From: Sphingobium sp.
Lineage (GTDB): Bacteria > Pseudomonadota > Alphaproteobacteria > Sphingomonadales > Sphingomonadaceae
DNA: 64,000 nucleotides
Direction of reading: 5' to 3'
Assembly (NCBI RefSeq): GCF_003248505.1
Contig: NZ_QFOA01000009.1
Location: forward strand, 21,217-85,216
The notes beneath the pieces were generated by a model. That model was not told the DNA's origin. It worked only from the letters and a program-made list of their open reading frames with translations, and ran no database searches. Numbering within the stretch: the first letter of the stretch is position 1; each line of letters begins with the position of its first letter. Below are positions 43,565 to 53,414 of this stretch, piece after piece. The position numbers and the translations under genes are program-made.

Positions 43565-46456
43565 ATGCGTTCATTGACCCGCCGTTCGGCCGCTTCGCTC
43601 TCCATTCTTGCCATTCTCCTTTCGGGGACGCCGGTGCCGACCATGGCGCAGACGGCGAAGGCGTCCGCCGCCGGCCCGCAAAGCGCCGCCGCTGCGCAAA
43701 CGCGGCCATGGCTTTACGAAAACAGCGATGTGCCGATCGATCCGGCCTGGCATTTCGGAACGCTCCCCAACGGCTTGCGCTACGCGATCCGACGCAACGG
43801 CGTCCCGCCAGGGCAGGTCGCGATCCGGTTGCGGGTCGATGCGGGATCTTTGATGGAGCAGCCCGACGAACTGGGCTTCGCTCATTTTATGGAACATCTT
43901 TCCATGCGCGGGTCGCGCCACGTGCCCGATGGCGAGTCCAAGCGCATCTGGCAACGGCTGGGCGTCAGCTTCGGCAGCGACAGCAACGCGCAGACGACGC
44001 CGACCGGCACCACCTATGCGCTCGATCTGCCTCAGGCGACGCCCGCGACCCTTGGCGAGAGCATGAAAATCCTCGCAGGCATGATGACCGATCCGAACAT
44101 CGTCGATAGCGCGGTGAATGCGGAACGCGCCGTGGTCCTCGCGGAAAAGCGGGAAGGCGACGGCCCGCAGATGCGCCTCTCCGACGCCAGTCGTCAGCAT
44201 TTCTTTGCAGGGCAGCCATTGGCCGACCACGCGCCCATCGGCACGGTCGCGACCCTGAACGCCGCCACCGCAGCGAAGCTGGAGGCGTTCCATCAACGCT
44301 GGTATCGGCCTGAAAACACGGTGATCTCCATCGCGGGGGACATGGATCCGGCGGTCATGGAACAGATAATGAAGGACCAGTTTGCCAGTTGGTCTCCGCC
44401 GGGTAAGGGCGCCCCGATTCCCGATTTCGGCATGCCCGATCCAAGTCAGCCCGCCACCCGTGTCGTGGTGGAACCGGGCGTCCCGCTTGCCCTGACGCTC
44501 GCTTGGGTGCGGCCCTGGAAGCCGCATGCCGACACCATCCTCTACAATCAGGAAAAACTCACCGACATGCTGGCGCTTCAGATCGTCAGCAGGCGGCTGG
44601 AGCGCGCGGCGCGCGCGGGCGGGAGCTTCCTTCAGGCGGGTGTCGATCAACAGGATATCAGCCGCTCTGGCGACGGCACGTTCCTCAGCATCACGCCCAC
44701 CGGCGACGATTGGGAAAAGGCGCTGACGGACGTGCGCGCCATCGTAGAGGATGCGAAGGCATCCCCTCCAAGCCAGGCGGAGATCGACCGCGAATATGCG
44801 CAGATGGACACAGCGCTCGCGATCCAGGTCGAGAATGCGGACACCGAAGCAGGCGCGAAGCAGGCAACCGATCTGGTCGGGGCGGTCGATATTCGCGAAA
44901 CAACCGTCAGCCCGCAGGCCGCGCTCGACATCTTCCGCTCCGGCAAGCCGACGATGACGCCGGACAAAATCCTGCAATCCACGCGCCGCCTGTTTTCCGC
45001 CGGGGTGTTCCGGGCGATGATGACCACCGGCAAGCCGATGCCCGGCGTCGACGCGCGCCTTGCCGCCGCCGTTTCCGCTCCGGTAACGGCGAACACGGCT
45101 GCGCGGCTGTCGGACAAGGCCGTGACAATGGACGATCTGCCCAAATTCGGCCCGGCGGCGACCGTCGTATCGCGCAAGCCCATCGGCCTGCCCGGGATGG
45201 AAGAGATCACATTTTCCAACGGCGTCAAGTTGACCCTTTTTGCCAATGACGCGGAAACGGAAAAGGTGCGCATCAACGTGCGCTTCGGCCATGGCCAACA
45301 GGCCTTTTCCCCGACGAAGCCCGTAGCGAGTTGGGCGGGCGATTATGCCTTGGTGGCCAGCGGTATCGGAAAGCTGGGGCAGGGCGAAATCGACGAACTG
45401 ACCAACGGTCGCAGAATCGGTATGGGTTTCACGGTCGATGACAGTGCCTTCGAATTTCAGGCGGTAACGCGCCCCGCCGATTACAAGGATCAACTGCGCC
45501 TCTTCGCCGCCAAGCTGGCTGAACCGGGATGGGACCCCGCACCGATCGCACGCGTCAAGACGGGCGCGGCGGTCGCTTACGGCGCGCTGTCCCGGTCGCC
45601 TGACGCCGTCCTCGGTCGCGATCTCAACTGGTTGCTCCATGACAAGGACGTGCGTTTTCGCACTCCCGATTTGCAGGAAATCAACGCTCTGACGCCAGAG
45701 GCCTTCCGCAAAACGTGGGAACCTGTTCTTGCGTCCGGTCCGATCGATATCCAGATTTTCGGCCAGGTGAAGGCGGAGGAGGCTATCCAGGCGGTGGCAT
45801 CGACATTCGGCGCGCTTGCACCGCGTCCCGACACGCCTGTCCCCGCCGCCAATCGCGCGATGCGGTTCCCGAAGCATGTCGAGAAGCCCGTGGTCCTTCG
45901 ACACACCGGTGACAAGGATCAGGCAGCGGCGGTCATCGCCTGGCCGACAGCGGGCGGCTTCGCCTTGCAAAAGGAAGCGCGCCAGCTCGAAATCCTGACC
46001 CAGATTTTCAACGATCGGCTGTTCGACAAGCTTCGGTCGACCGAAGGGGCGGCTTATTCCCCGAACGTTCAGAACAACTGGCCTTTTTCCTATGAGTCGG
46101 GCGGCTATATCCTGGTCACGAGTCAGGTGAGGCCTGACCGCATCGGCTATTTCTACGATGTGGTCAAAGCGACCGCAGCCGATCTTGCGAAAACGCCGGT
46201 CAGTGCCGACGAATTGCAACGTGCGGTCGCACCTATGCGACAATTGTTGGCGCGGGCGAGCACCGGCAACGCATTTTGGATGAACCAGATGGAAGGTTCG
46301 GCCCGCGATCCTCGCTATATTCAGGCGATGGGCAGCATGGCCAACGACCTTCTGTCCGTCACTCCCGCCCAAATTCAGGCGCTGGCCAAGAAATATCTCG
46401 TCCCGTCACGCAGCTGGTCGGCGGTGGTGGTGCCTGAAGGTACGAAGGGACAATAG
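43565..46456 (+). CDS. periplasmic M16 family metallopeptidase
   Basis: 963 aa from ATG 43565. A signal peptide (LTRRSAASLSILAILLSG, cleavage near MAQ) leads to the periplasm. The inverted zinc motif HFMEH has H107 and H111, with the third ligand expected about 75 residues later (VLAEKREGD). Two peptidase/inactive-domain pairs make up the rest, as in pitrilysin-type two-repeat proteins. It likely degrades peptides in the periplasm. Other than the helicase, no functional neighbour is evident. Confidence 0.9.
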   Translation: MRSLTRRSAASLSILAILLSGTPVPTMAQTAKASAAGPQSAAAAQTRPWLYENSDVPIDPAWHFGTLPNGLRYAIRRNGVPPGQVAIRLRVDAGSLMEQPDELGFAHFMEHLSMRGSRHVPDGESKRIWQRLGVSFGSDSNAQTTPTGTTYALDLPQATPATLGESMKILAGMMTDPNIVDSAVNAERAVVLAEKREGDGPQMRLSDASRQHFFAGQPLADHAPIGTVATLNAATAAKLEAFHQRWYRPENTVISIAGDMDPAVMEQIMKDQFASWSPPGKGAPIPDFGMPDPSQPATRVVVEPGVPLALTLAWVRPWKPHADTILYNQEKLTDMLALQIVSRRLERAARAGGSFLQAGVDQQDISRSGDGTFLSITPTGDDWEKALTDVRAIVEDAKASPPSQAEIDREYAQMDTALAIQVENADTEAGAKQATDLVGAVDIRETTVSPQAALDIFRSGKPTMTPDKILQSTRRLFSAGVFRAMMTTGKPMPGVDARLAAAVSAPVTANTAARLSDKAVTMDDLPKFGPAATVVSRKPIGLPGMEEITFSNGVKLTLFANDAETEKVRINVRFGHGQQAFSPTKPVASWAGDYALVASGIGKLGQGEIDELTNGRRIGMGFTVDDSAFEFQAVTRPADYKDQLRLFAAKLAEPGWDPAPIARVKTGAAVAYGALSRSPDAVLGRDLNWLLHDKDVRFRTPDLQEINALTPEAFRKTWEPVLASGPIDIQIFGQVKAEEAIQAVASTFGALAPRPDTPVPAANRAMRFPKHVEKPVVLRHTGDKDQAAAVIAWPTAGGFALQKEARQLEILTQIFNDRLFDKLRSTEGAAYSPNVQNNWPFSYESGGYILVTSQVRPDRIGYFYDVVKATAADLAKTPVSADELQRAVAPMRQLLARASTGNAFWMNQMEGSARDPRYIQAMGSMANDLLSVTPAQIQALAKKYLVPSRSWSAVVVPEGTKGQ

Positions 46457-46459
46457 TTG

Positions 46460-46615
46460 TCAGGCCGGCACCTGTTCTTCGAGCAGGTGCCGGTACAGCC
46501 TTACATATTCGAGATGGAGGTTGCGGATGGCCAGATCCTGCGCGTCCTCCGCAAGCTTCAGGTTCCGCGCAATCCTTTCCGCGAAATAGCTCTGGTCATA
46601 TAGGCCGTGCTCCAT
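46460..46615 (-). CDS. small conserved-type hypothetical protein
   Basis: 51 aa from ATG 46615 (the frame opens 28 codons earlier, but those residues look random). It is mostly one amphipathic helix, YFAERIARNLKLAEDAQD and HLEYVRLYRHLLEEQ, charged on one face. I do not recognise a named family. Its last codons lie in a 10-base-stem hairpin (46465-46493) that could also end the M16 transcript. Existence is supported only by composition. Confidence 0.5.
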   Translation of the reverse strand: MEHGLYDQSYFAERIARNLKLAEDAQDLAIRNLHLEYVRLYRHLLEEQVPA

Positions 46616-46744
46616 CGTCACTCGCTCCTCGTCTGTCACGACCGGAGTGTAGGGGGCGCATTTTGCGATGCAGCACAAAAATAGCGCCGGTGCGCCCAAA
46701 GGAGGAGTAAGCGGGACGGGCAGCGAAGTGGTGTAAAAGTGGCC

Positions 46745-47359
46745 CTAAGCGGGTTCGGCGCTTTGAGTGATATTGCGCAACGCTTTGACGATCATGTGCG
46801 CGCTTTCCTTCGCGATCTGCGACCCCGCCATTTTCGAGCGCGACGTGCGGCGATGGCCGATGCCGAAGAGGCAGGCCAGAAGCAACTCTTCTGCCACGTC
46901 CAGCACATCGTCATTCAGTGCCGGGTTCGCGACGCAGGCGAAGTACCTTAATATCTCCTGAATGTCGGCGCACATTTTCGCGACGATATCGCCGACACGG
47001 TCCTGCCGCACACTCTCCGCCAGAATATCGAATCGAAGGCCGTCGTGATGCTCGGACACGCAATCGAGGAGGAGATGTTCGAACACCTGTTCGATCGTCA
47101 GCTTCCGATCGTCCAGCTGTTTCCGTAATTGCGCCAGCTGCGCGTTCCAGCTTCTCGCATCGTCCTCGACGATGGCACTAATGACATCTTCCTTGCTTTT
47201 AAAAAGCCTGTAAATCTGCCCCACAGACACCTGTGCCGTCACGGCAAGATCGGCCATGGGGGTCTGATGGAAACCACGATGGTCAAACAAAGTGCGAGCA
47301 GCGGCCAAAATGCGCTCACGGCTGTCTTTTCCATGCTGCGGTGCAACTTCTTTGTTCAT
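46745..47359 (-). CDS. TetR family repressor of the efflux operon
   Basis: 204 aa from ATG 47359. The HTH lies at about residues 16-62 (RERILAAARTLFDHRGFHQTPMA cut by the turn, then VSVGQIYRLFKSKEDV). The C-terminal ligand domain is unspecific. Divergent orientation to an RND efflux operon and a palindrome between them indicate that it represses both. A possible promoter for it, TTCATT-17-TATTTT, overlaps the palindrome. Confidence 0.88.
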   Translation of the reverse strand: MNKEVAPQHGKDSRERILAAARTLFDHRGFHQTPMADLAVTAQVSVGQIYRLFKSKEDVISAIVEDDARSWNAQLAQLRKQLDDRKLTIEQVFEHLLLDCVSEHHDGLRFDILAESVRQDRVGDIVAKMCADIQEILRYFACVANPALNDDVLDVAEELLLACLFGIGHRRTSRSKMAGSQIAKESAHMIVKALRNITQSAEPA

Positions 47360-47414
47360 TTCTGCGTTGTTGCCCCTTGAAATTTGTGGGTCGGCAAAAT
47401 ATTTGAACGACCAA

Positions 47415-47436
47415 GCGGAATGAATGTTCATTCTGC
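47415..47436. promoter_or_regulatory. TetR-type operator between repressor and efflux genes
   Basis: GCGGAATGAA and TTCATTCTGC are 10-base arms with one mismatch around TG; the inner seven bases each side are perfect. The site overlaps the -35 of the repressor gene and precedes TATGAT, a possible -10 for the adaptor gene. Confidence 0.7.
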
Positions 47437-47469
47437 ATATATGATAAATCCAGATACGGGAAGCACTCG

Positions 47470-48654
47470 ATGCAACAGGGGACACTCATCGGCCTACTGG
47501 CGTGCGCGTCGGCCCTCGCCTTGACGGGCTGTCAAAAGGAGCAGCCGCCGGCACCGCCGCCGCCTGCGGTCGGCGTGGTCACGCTCCAGACGCAGACCGC
47601 ACCGCTTTTCAACGAGCTTCCCGGTCGCGTGGTTGCCGTGGAAACCGCAGAAGTCCGCCCTCAGATCAGCGGTATCATCCGTCGCCGTCTTTTCTAGGAA
47701 GGCGGCAACGTCCGTGCCGGACAGTTGCTTTACGAGATCGACGACGCACCTTATCGCGCGGCGCTCGCACAGGCGCAGGGGCAGCTTGCTCGCGCCAATG
47801 CGGCGATCCGTTCCACCGGCCTGCAGGCGCAGCGTTACAAGGATCTGGTCGGCATCAACGCTGTCAGCCGCCAGGAATATGACGATGCCGCCGCCGCCGC
47901 ACAGCAAGCACGCGCCGATGTTGCAGCGCAGCGTGGCGCGGTCCAGGCCGCGCAGGTCAATCAGAATTTCACCCGCGTGCGCGCGCCGATTTCCGGGAGG
48001 ATCAGCAGGTCGCTTTTCACGCCGGGGGCTCTCGTGCAGGCCGGGCAGGCCGATCCGCTGACGACCATCCAGCGCACCGATACCGTCTACGTCGACGTCA
48101 CGCAGTCGGCGGCCGACATCATCAACCTGCGGCAGGCGATGAAGGCCGGCAAGGTGGACGAGGCTGGCGGCGCGCGCATCCAGTTGCGGCTGCCAAACGG
48201 CAGTGTCTATCCTGTCGAAGGCCGCCTGCAATTCACCGAAGTGAATGTCGATCAGGCGTCCGGCGCTGTCACTTTGCGGGCCAGCTTCCCCAACCCTGAC
48301 GGTATGCTGCTTCCAGGCATGTATGTTCGCGCCCGCCTGATCGAGGGCGAGCGTCCGCAGGCGATCCTTGCGCCGCAGCAGGGCATCACCCGCGACGCGC
48401 GAGGCCGCGCGACTGCTCTCGTCGTCGGCAAAAACAACAAGGTGGAAATGCGACAGGTCGAGGTCGACCGGATGGTCGGCGACAAGTGGATCGTCACGCA
48501 GGGCCTGAAATCGGGCGATCGCCTGATCGTCGAAGGCTTGATGGGCCTTCGCCCCGGATCGGTCGTGCGACCCGGTACGCCGCAGCAGGTGACGGCGGGC
48601 GCCAAGGATGGGGCAGGGGGCAATGCCGCCGCCGCAGCGGGCGGGGCCAAGTAA
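47470..48654 (+). pseudogene. RND efflux periplasmic adaptor (MFP), broken by a nonsense codon
   Basis: One continuous frame codes a membrane-fusion lipoprotein (lipobox LTGC, then LFNELPGRVVAVETAEVRP) but a TAG at 47695-47697 stops it after 75 residues, in the middle of the lipoyl-like half motif RRLF-stop-EGGNVRAGQ. The rest, more than 310 codons in the same frame, is intact: hairpin helices, VRAPISGRI, and the beta-barrel. In relatives the codon is usually Lys, Gln or Glu, all one base from TAG. Restart at TTG 47725 would give a product with no signal peptide. The change looks recent, or may be a sequence error. Confidence 0.85.
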
Positions 48655-48657
48655 GCC

Positions 48658-51600
48658 ATGGCACGCTATTTTATCGACAGGCCCATCTTCGCATGGGTCA
48701 TTGCCGTCGTCATCATGCTGGCGGGCCTTTTGGCGATCCGTTCGCTGCCGGTGGCGCAGTTCCCGGAAATCGCGCCGCCTGCGGTGACGATCCAGACAAG
48801 CTATCCCGGCGCTAACGCTCAGACGCTGGAAAGCACGACGACCCAGATCATCGAGCAGCAGCTCAAGGGCATCGACAATCTCCGCTATTTCTCTTCGACG
48901 AGCGATAGTTCCGGCAACCTGAACATCACGCTGACCTTCGAGCAGGGGACGGACCCTGACATCGCACAGGTTCAGGTTCAGAACAAATTGTCGCAGGCAA
49001 CGCCGCTGCTTCCGCAGGAAGTTCAGCAGCAGGGCCTGCGTGTTGGCAAGTCCACGTCCAGCTTCCTCATGATCCTCGCGGTCTATTCTGACGACGGTAT
49101 CCATGACGAACAGGATGCGGCGGACTTCATTGCGTCGAACCTCCAGGATCCCATCAGTCGCGTAACGGGGGTTGGCGATACCCAGTTGTTCGGCACGCAA
49201 TATGCGATGCGCATCTGGCTCGATCCCTACAAAATGGCTAACCTTGGCGTGACAACCGGGGACGTGAAGTCAGCCATCCAGGCCCAGAATGCGCAGGTGT
49301 CGGCAGGTCAGATCGGCGGCACCCCGTCGCCCAAGGGCCAGGCGCTCAATGCCACCGTGACGGCCCAGTCGCGTCTTCGCACCATCGGTGAATTCGAGAA
49401 TATCCGCCTGCGAACCAGTGCTAACGGCGCGGTTGTGCTTCTATCGGACGTGGCCCGGGTCGAGCTCGGTTCGGAAAATTACGGTTTTGCCGTGCAGTTC
49501 AACGGCCATCCTGCGTCCGGTTTCGGCATCAAGCTGGCTCCCGGTGCGAATGCGCTCGCCACCGTCGATGCGGTCAAGGACCGGGTCGACCAGCTTTCCA
49601 AGAATTTTCCGAACTGGGTCAAATATGACTTCCCGGTGGACAATTCCACGTTCGTGAAGCTGTCGGTCGAACAGGTGATCCACACCCTGTTCGAAGCGGT
49701 GCTGCTGGTGTTCGTCGTCATGTTCCTGTTTCTTCAGAACTGGCGTGCGACGTTGATCCCGACCATCGCGGTGCCGGTGGTTCTGCTCGGTGCGCTGGCT
49801 ATTTTGAGCGTGGCGGGCTTTACCATCAACACGCTGACCTTGTTCGGCATGGTGCTGGCGATCGGTCTGCTAGTCGACGACGCAATCGTCGTGGTGGAAA
49901 ATGTCGAACGCCTGATCCAGGACGAGGGCCTGTCTCCAAAGGAGGCGGCCCGGAAATCAATGGATGAAATCAGCGGCGCGCTTGTCGGCATCGGTATGGT
50001 GCTGTCGGCGGTGTTCCTGCCCATGGCCTTTTTCGGCGGGTCGACAGGCGTCATCTTCCGGCAATTCTCGATCACCATCGTATCGTCGATGATCCTTTCG
50101 GTGCTCGTGGCGCTGATTCTAACGCCGGCGCTGTGCGCCACGATCCTAAAGCCCGCCTCCCACGGCCATAGCTGGAATGGGCCGATCGGGTCGGTTTTCG
50201 GTCGCTTCTTCGACTGGTTCAACCGAACGTTCGACAAGGGCGTTCGCAAATATGGCGAAGGCGTCGAGAAGGCAGAACGGCGCTGGGGGCGCACCATGCT
50301 CCTGTATGCGCTGATCGCAGCCGGGATGGCTTTCATCTTCATGCGTCTCCCCGGCGGGTTTCTGCCCGAGGAGGATCAGGGATCCGTCCTGGCCCAGGTG
50401 ATGTTGCCTTCCGGCACAACGATCGAGGAAACGCAGCGGACCCTGGCAAGCATGCGAAACCATTTCATGGTTGAGGAGAAAGGGAACATCGCCGCAGTCT
50501 TCACGGTTTCCGGATTCGGCTTTGTCGGACAGGGCCAGAATGTCGGCATTCTCTTTGCCCGCATGAAGGATTGGAAGGAACGCAAGGGCGCGGATAACAA
50601 GGCTTCCGCAATCGCAGAACGAGCCAACAAAGCGTTTAAACAAATCGCCGCAGGTAAGGCGTTCGCGTTGATTCCGCCCGCTGTGCAGGAACTGGGCAAT
50701 GCGTCCGGCTTCGATTTCCAGCTCCTCGATCAGGCCAATCTGGGTCATGAGAAGATGCTGGCGGCGCGCAACCAAGTGCTCAGTATGGCATCGGGTGACA
50801 AGCGCTTGGCACAGGTCCGTGCGAACGGTCTGGAAGATACTGCGCAATTGAAGCTGAATGTCGATCAGGCGGCGGCGGGTGCTCTTGGCATCTCGCAGGC
50901 GGACGTCAACGACACGATCAGTACCAATCTGGGCGGTGCGTACGTTAACGACTTCATCGACCGCGACCGGGTGAAGCGGGTCTATGTTCAGGCCGACGCG
51001 CCTTATCGTACGACGCCGGATGTGATTGGCGCATATCATGTGCGCAGCAGCAACGGCACCATGGCGCCGCTTTCCGCCTTTTCGACGACCGAATGGGTTC
51101 AAGGACCGGCGCGTCTGGAACGCTACAACGGTGTGCCGTCGATGAACATTCAGGGCGGACCTGCACCGGGCGTGTCGAGTGGCGAGGCCATGAAAGCGAT
51201 GGAGGAATTCGCTGGCAAATTGCCCGCCGGCGTCGGCTTTGCCTGGAACGGCATTTCCTACGAGGAAAAGGCGTCGGGCGGTCAGGCACCTTATGTCTAC
51301 GCACTTTCGATGCTGATCGTATTCCTGTGCCTTGCTGCACTGTATGAAAGCTGGTCGGTCCCAATTGCGGTCATGCTTGTCGTGCCGCTCGGTGTCCTTG
51401 GCGCGGTGATCGCCGCGACCATCGCAGGTCTCGACAACGACATTTACCTTCAGGTCGGGCTCATCACCACCATCGGTGTGTCCGCGAAAAACGCGATCCT
51501 GATTGTCGAATTTGCCGAAGAAAGGATGCGCGAGGGTCTCTCGCCAGCGAAGGCCGCGCTCGAAGCGGGCAAGTTGCGTCTGCGGCCGATCCTGATGACG

Positions 51601-51831
51601 AGCTTCGCTTTCATCTTCGGCGTGCTGCCGCTGGCCGTATCCACGGGCGCGGGCGCTGGCGGGCAGAACGCCATCGGCTGGGCGGTCGTGGGCGGTATGC
51701 TGTCGGCAACGGTACTCGCGATCTTCTTCGTGCCGGTGTTCTTCACCGTCGTGAAGCGGCTGTTCCGCGAACATCATCATCATGAAGCGGAGGACGGCGG
51801 AACCCACGCCGACACTCCGCGGGAGGCTTAA
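48658..51831 (+). CDS. RND multidrug efflux permease (AcrB/MexB type)
   Basis: 1057 aa, the normal HAE1 length. It begins with YFIDRPIFAWVIAVVIML and has two blocks of six membrane helices with large periplasmic loops. The proton-relay aspartates are in GLLVDDAIVVVENVER in helix 4, and the matching ISAKN-type VGVSAKNAILIVEF in helix 10. It exports drugs using the proton gradient with an adaptor and an outer-membrane channel. The channel gene is six bases downstream; the adaptor upstream is interrupted. Confidence 0.96.
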   Translation: MARYFIDRPIFAWVIAVVIMLAGLLAIRSLPVAQFPEIAPPAVTIQTSYPGANAQTLESTTTQIIEQQLKGIDNLRYFSSTSDSSGNLNITLTFEQGTDPDIAQVQVQNKLSQATPLLPQEVQQQGLRVGKSTSSFLMILAVYSDDGIHDEQDAADFIASNLQDPISRVTGVGDTQLFGTQYAMRIWLDPYKMANLGVTTGDVKSAIQAQNAQVSAGQIGGTPSPKGQALNATVTAQSRLRTIGEFENIRLRTSANGAVVLLSDVARVELGSENYGFAVQFNGHPASGFGIKLAPGANALATVDAVKDRVDQLSKNFPNWVKYDFPVDNSTFVKLSVEQVIHTLFEAVLLVFVVMFLFLQNWRATLIPTIAVPVVLLGALAILSVAGFTINTLTLFGMVLAIGLLVDDAIVVVENVERLIQDEGLSPKEAARKSMDEISGALVGIGMVLSAVFLPMAFFGGSTGVIFRQFSITIVSSMILSVLVALILTPALCATILKPASHGHSWNGPIGSVFGRFFDWFNRTFDKGVRKYGEGVEKAERRWGRTMLLYALIAAGMAFIFMRLPGGFLPEEDQGSVLAQVMLPSGTTIEETQRTLASMRNHFMVEEKGNIAAVFTVSGFGFVGQGQNVGILFARMKDWKERKGADNKASAIAERANKAFKQIAAGKAFALIPPAVQELGNASGFDFQLLDQANLGHEKMLAARNQVLSMASGDKRLAQVRANGLEDTAQLKLNVDQAAAGALGISQADVNDTISTNLGGAYVNDFIDRDRVKRVYVQADAPYRTTPDVIGAYHVRSSNGTMAPLSAFSTTEWVQGPARLERYNGVPSMNIQGGPAPGVSSGEAMKAMEEFAGKLPAGVGFAWNGISYEEKASGGQAPYVYALSMLIVFLCLAALYESWSVPIAVMLVVPLGVLGAVIAATIAGLDNDIYLQVGLITTIGVSAKNAILIVEFAEERMREGLSPAKAALEAGKLRLRPILMTSFAFIFGVLPLAVSTGAGAGGQNAIGWAVVGGMLSATVLAIFFVPVFFTVVKRLFREHHHHEAEDGGTHADTPREA

Positions 51832-51837
51832 AAAACC

Positions 51838-53247
51838 ATGCGCACCACAAGAGCGCTTGCCACAATCGCGATGACGATGGCCCTGGCGGCCTGCGACCTC
51901 GCGCCCAAATATGCCAGGCCCGAACTGCCGGTGCCGGTGACTTCGCCGCAGGGGCCCGCCTATGCAGCCGGCTTGGGCGGATCGATCGTCCCGGCGGACA
52001 CCGCATGGCGCGATTTCTTCACCGATCCACGACTGGTGCGGGTGATCGATACCGCGCTCGCCAACAACCGGGATTTGCGTATCGCGGTCGCCAACGTGGC
52101 GCAGGCACGGGCGCAATATCGCGTGCAAAGGGCGGACCTCGGCCCCACCGTCAACGGTACCGCCAGCGCGACTTATTCCGAACAACCGCTTGTGCAGTTC
52201 GGTCAGCCTCAGCGGCTCAATACCGATGTATATCAGGCGCAGCTCGGCATTTCCGCGTGGGAAATCGACCTGTTCGGGCGAGTGCGCAACATGACACGCG
52301 CGGCGCAGGAGCAATATTTCGCCAGCGTCGAAAACCGCAACGCGGCACAGGTGTCCTTGATCGCGGAAACAGCCAATGCGTGGCTTGCCATGTCGGGCGA
52401 TCAGGAAAGATTGCGTATCGCGACTGAGCTGGAAAAGGCCTTCGGCAAAACGCTACAATTGACTCGCGCCCGTTTCGCCAAGGGCATTGCTTCGGAATTG
52501 GAGGTGCGGCAGGCGCAAACCAGTTACGATCAGGCGCGATCGGATATTGCGCAGGCGACGACGCTGGTCGCGCAGGATCAGAATGCGCTCAACCTGCTTG
52601 CGGGAACCACCGTCCCTGCGAGCGATCTGCCCGATGCGCTGCCGCCGGGAAGTGCCATGCTCGACAACCTGCCGTCGGGGATCAGTTCCGACGTGTTGCT
52701 GCGTCGGCCCGACATCGCTGCGGCAGAACATCAACTGCGCGGCGCCAACGCGAATATCGGCGCTGCCCGTGCTGCGTTCTTCCCCAATATTTCCCTCACC
52801 GCCGCGCTGGGCACTGTGAGCCTCGGTCTGTCCAACCTGTTCAAGTCGGGTAGCGAGACATGGTCGGTGGGGCCGTCCGCGACGCTGCCGATTTTCGATT
52901 TCGGTCGTAACAAAGGCAATTTGCAATATGCGCGCGCCACTTACGACGCGATGCTCGCGACTTATGAGAAAAGCGTGCAAGCCGGGTTCCGGGAAGTAGC
53001 GGACGCTTTGGCACGCCGGGGCACGATGAGCCAGCAGCTCGAAGCCCAGACATCGCTGCGCGACGCGGCCCGTAGCGCCTATACACTGTCGGAAGCTCGT
53101 TTCCGTTCGGGGGTCGACAGCTTCCTGACGACGCTGGATTCGCAACGGACTCTGTATACCGCTGAGCAGAGCCTGCTTGCGACCCGCCTTACCCGCGCAA
53201 CCAACATGGTCGAGCTATATCGTTCGATGGGCGGGGGGCTGCGCTAG
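51838..53247 (+). CDS. outer-membrane efflux channel (OprM/NodT type)
   Basis: 469 aa. The signal sequence ends in the lipobox LAAC, followed by DLAPKYARPELPVP as in OprM. Two OEP repeats are visible (WRDFFTDPRLVRVIDTAL and the second starting at ISSDVLLRRPDIAAAEH). The trimer forms the exit duct of the RND pump. It is the last gene of the efflux operon. Confidence 0.94.
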   Translation: MRTTRALATIAMTMALAACDLAPKYARPELPVPVTSPQGPAYAAGLGGSIVPADTAWRDFFTDPRLVRVIDTALANNRDLRIAVANVAQARAQYRVQRADLGPTVNGTASATYSEQPLVQFGQPQRLNTDVYQAQLGISAWEIDLFGRVRNMTRAAQEQYFASVENRNAAQVSLIAETANAWLAMSGDQERLRIATELEKAFGKTLQLTRARFAKGIASELEVRQAQTSYDQARSDIAQATTLVAQDQNALNLLAGTTVPASDLPDALPPGSAMLDNLPSGISSDVLLRRPDIAAAEHQLRGANANIGAARAAFFPNISLTAALGTVSLGLSNLFKSGSETWSVGPSATLPIFDFGRNKGNLQYARATYDAMLATYEKSVQAGFREVADALARRGTMSQQLEAQTSLRDAARSAYTLSEARFRSGVDSFLTTLDSQRTLYTAEQSLLATRLTRATNMVELYRSMGGGLR

Positions 53248-53321
53248 TTTTCGTCAATCGAAAATAGGCACTGGCGCGGGCTGGAGGACTTTGCTACCCG
53301 CGCCTCCTGACCCAGCGTCAC

Positions 53322-53398
53322 GCACCCATAGCTCAGCTGGATAGAGCGTTGCCCTCCGAAGGCAAAGGCCAGTGGTTCGAATCCACTTGGGTGCACCA
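53322..53398 (+). tRNA. tRNA-Arg (CCG)
   Basis: 77 bases including the encoded CCA. Acceptor arms GCACCCA/TGGGTGC, anticodon stem TTGCC/GGCAA, and T arm AGTGG-TTCGAAT-CCACT pair fully. The anticodon CCG is at 53356-53358 and reads CGG. Confidence 0.97.
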
Positions 53399-53414
53399 TC
53401 GCCAGTCGCAATTG

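Noticed and set aside
43571..46372. 933-codon open frame on the minus strand
   Set aside because: Antisense to the M16 peptidase, which has signal peptide and zinc motif. The frame has no recognisable domain.
47494..49200. 568-codon minus-strand frame covering the broken adaptor
   Set aside because: Considered as a reason for the adaptor break, but it is a codon-bias shadow and has no family motif.
50146..52314. 722-codon open frame on the minus strand
   Set aside because: It crosses the junction of the RND pump and outer-membrane channel genes, both clearly coding on the other strand.
53248..53321. Hairpin GGCGCGGG/CCCGCGCC before the tRNA-Arg as an efflux operon terminator
   Set aside because: The loop is 16 bases and no T-run follows, so it was not listed as a feature.
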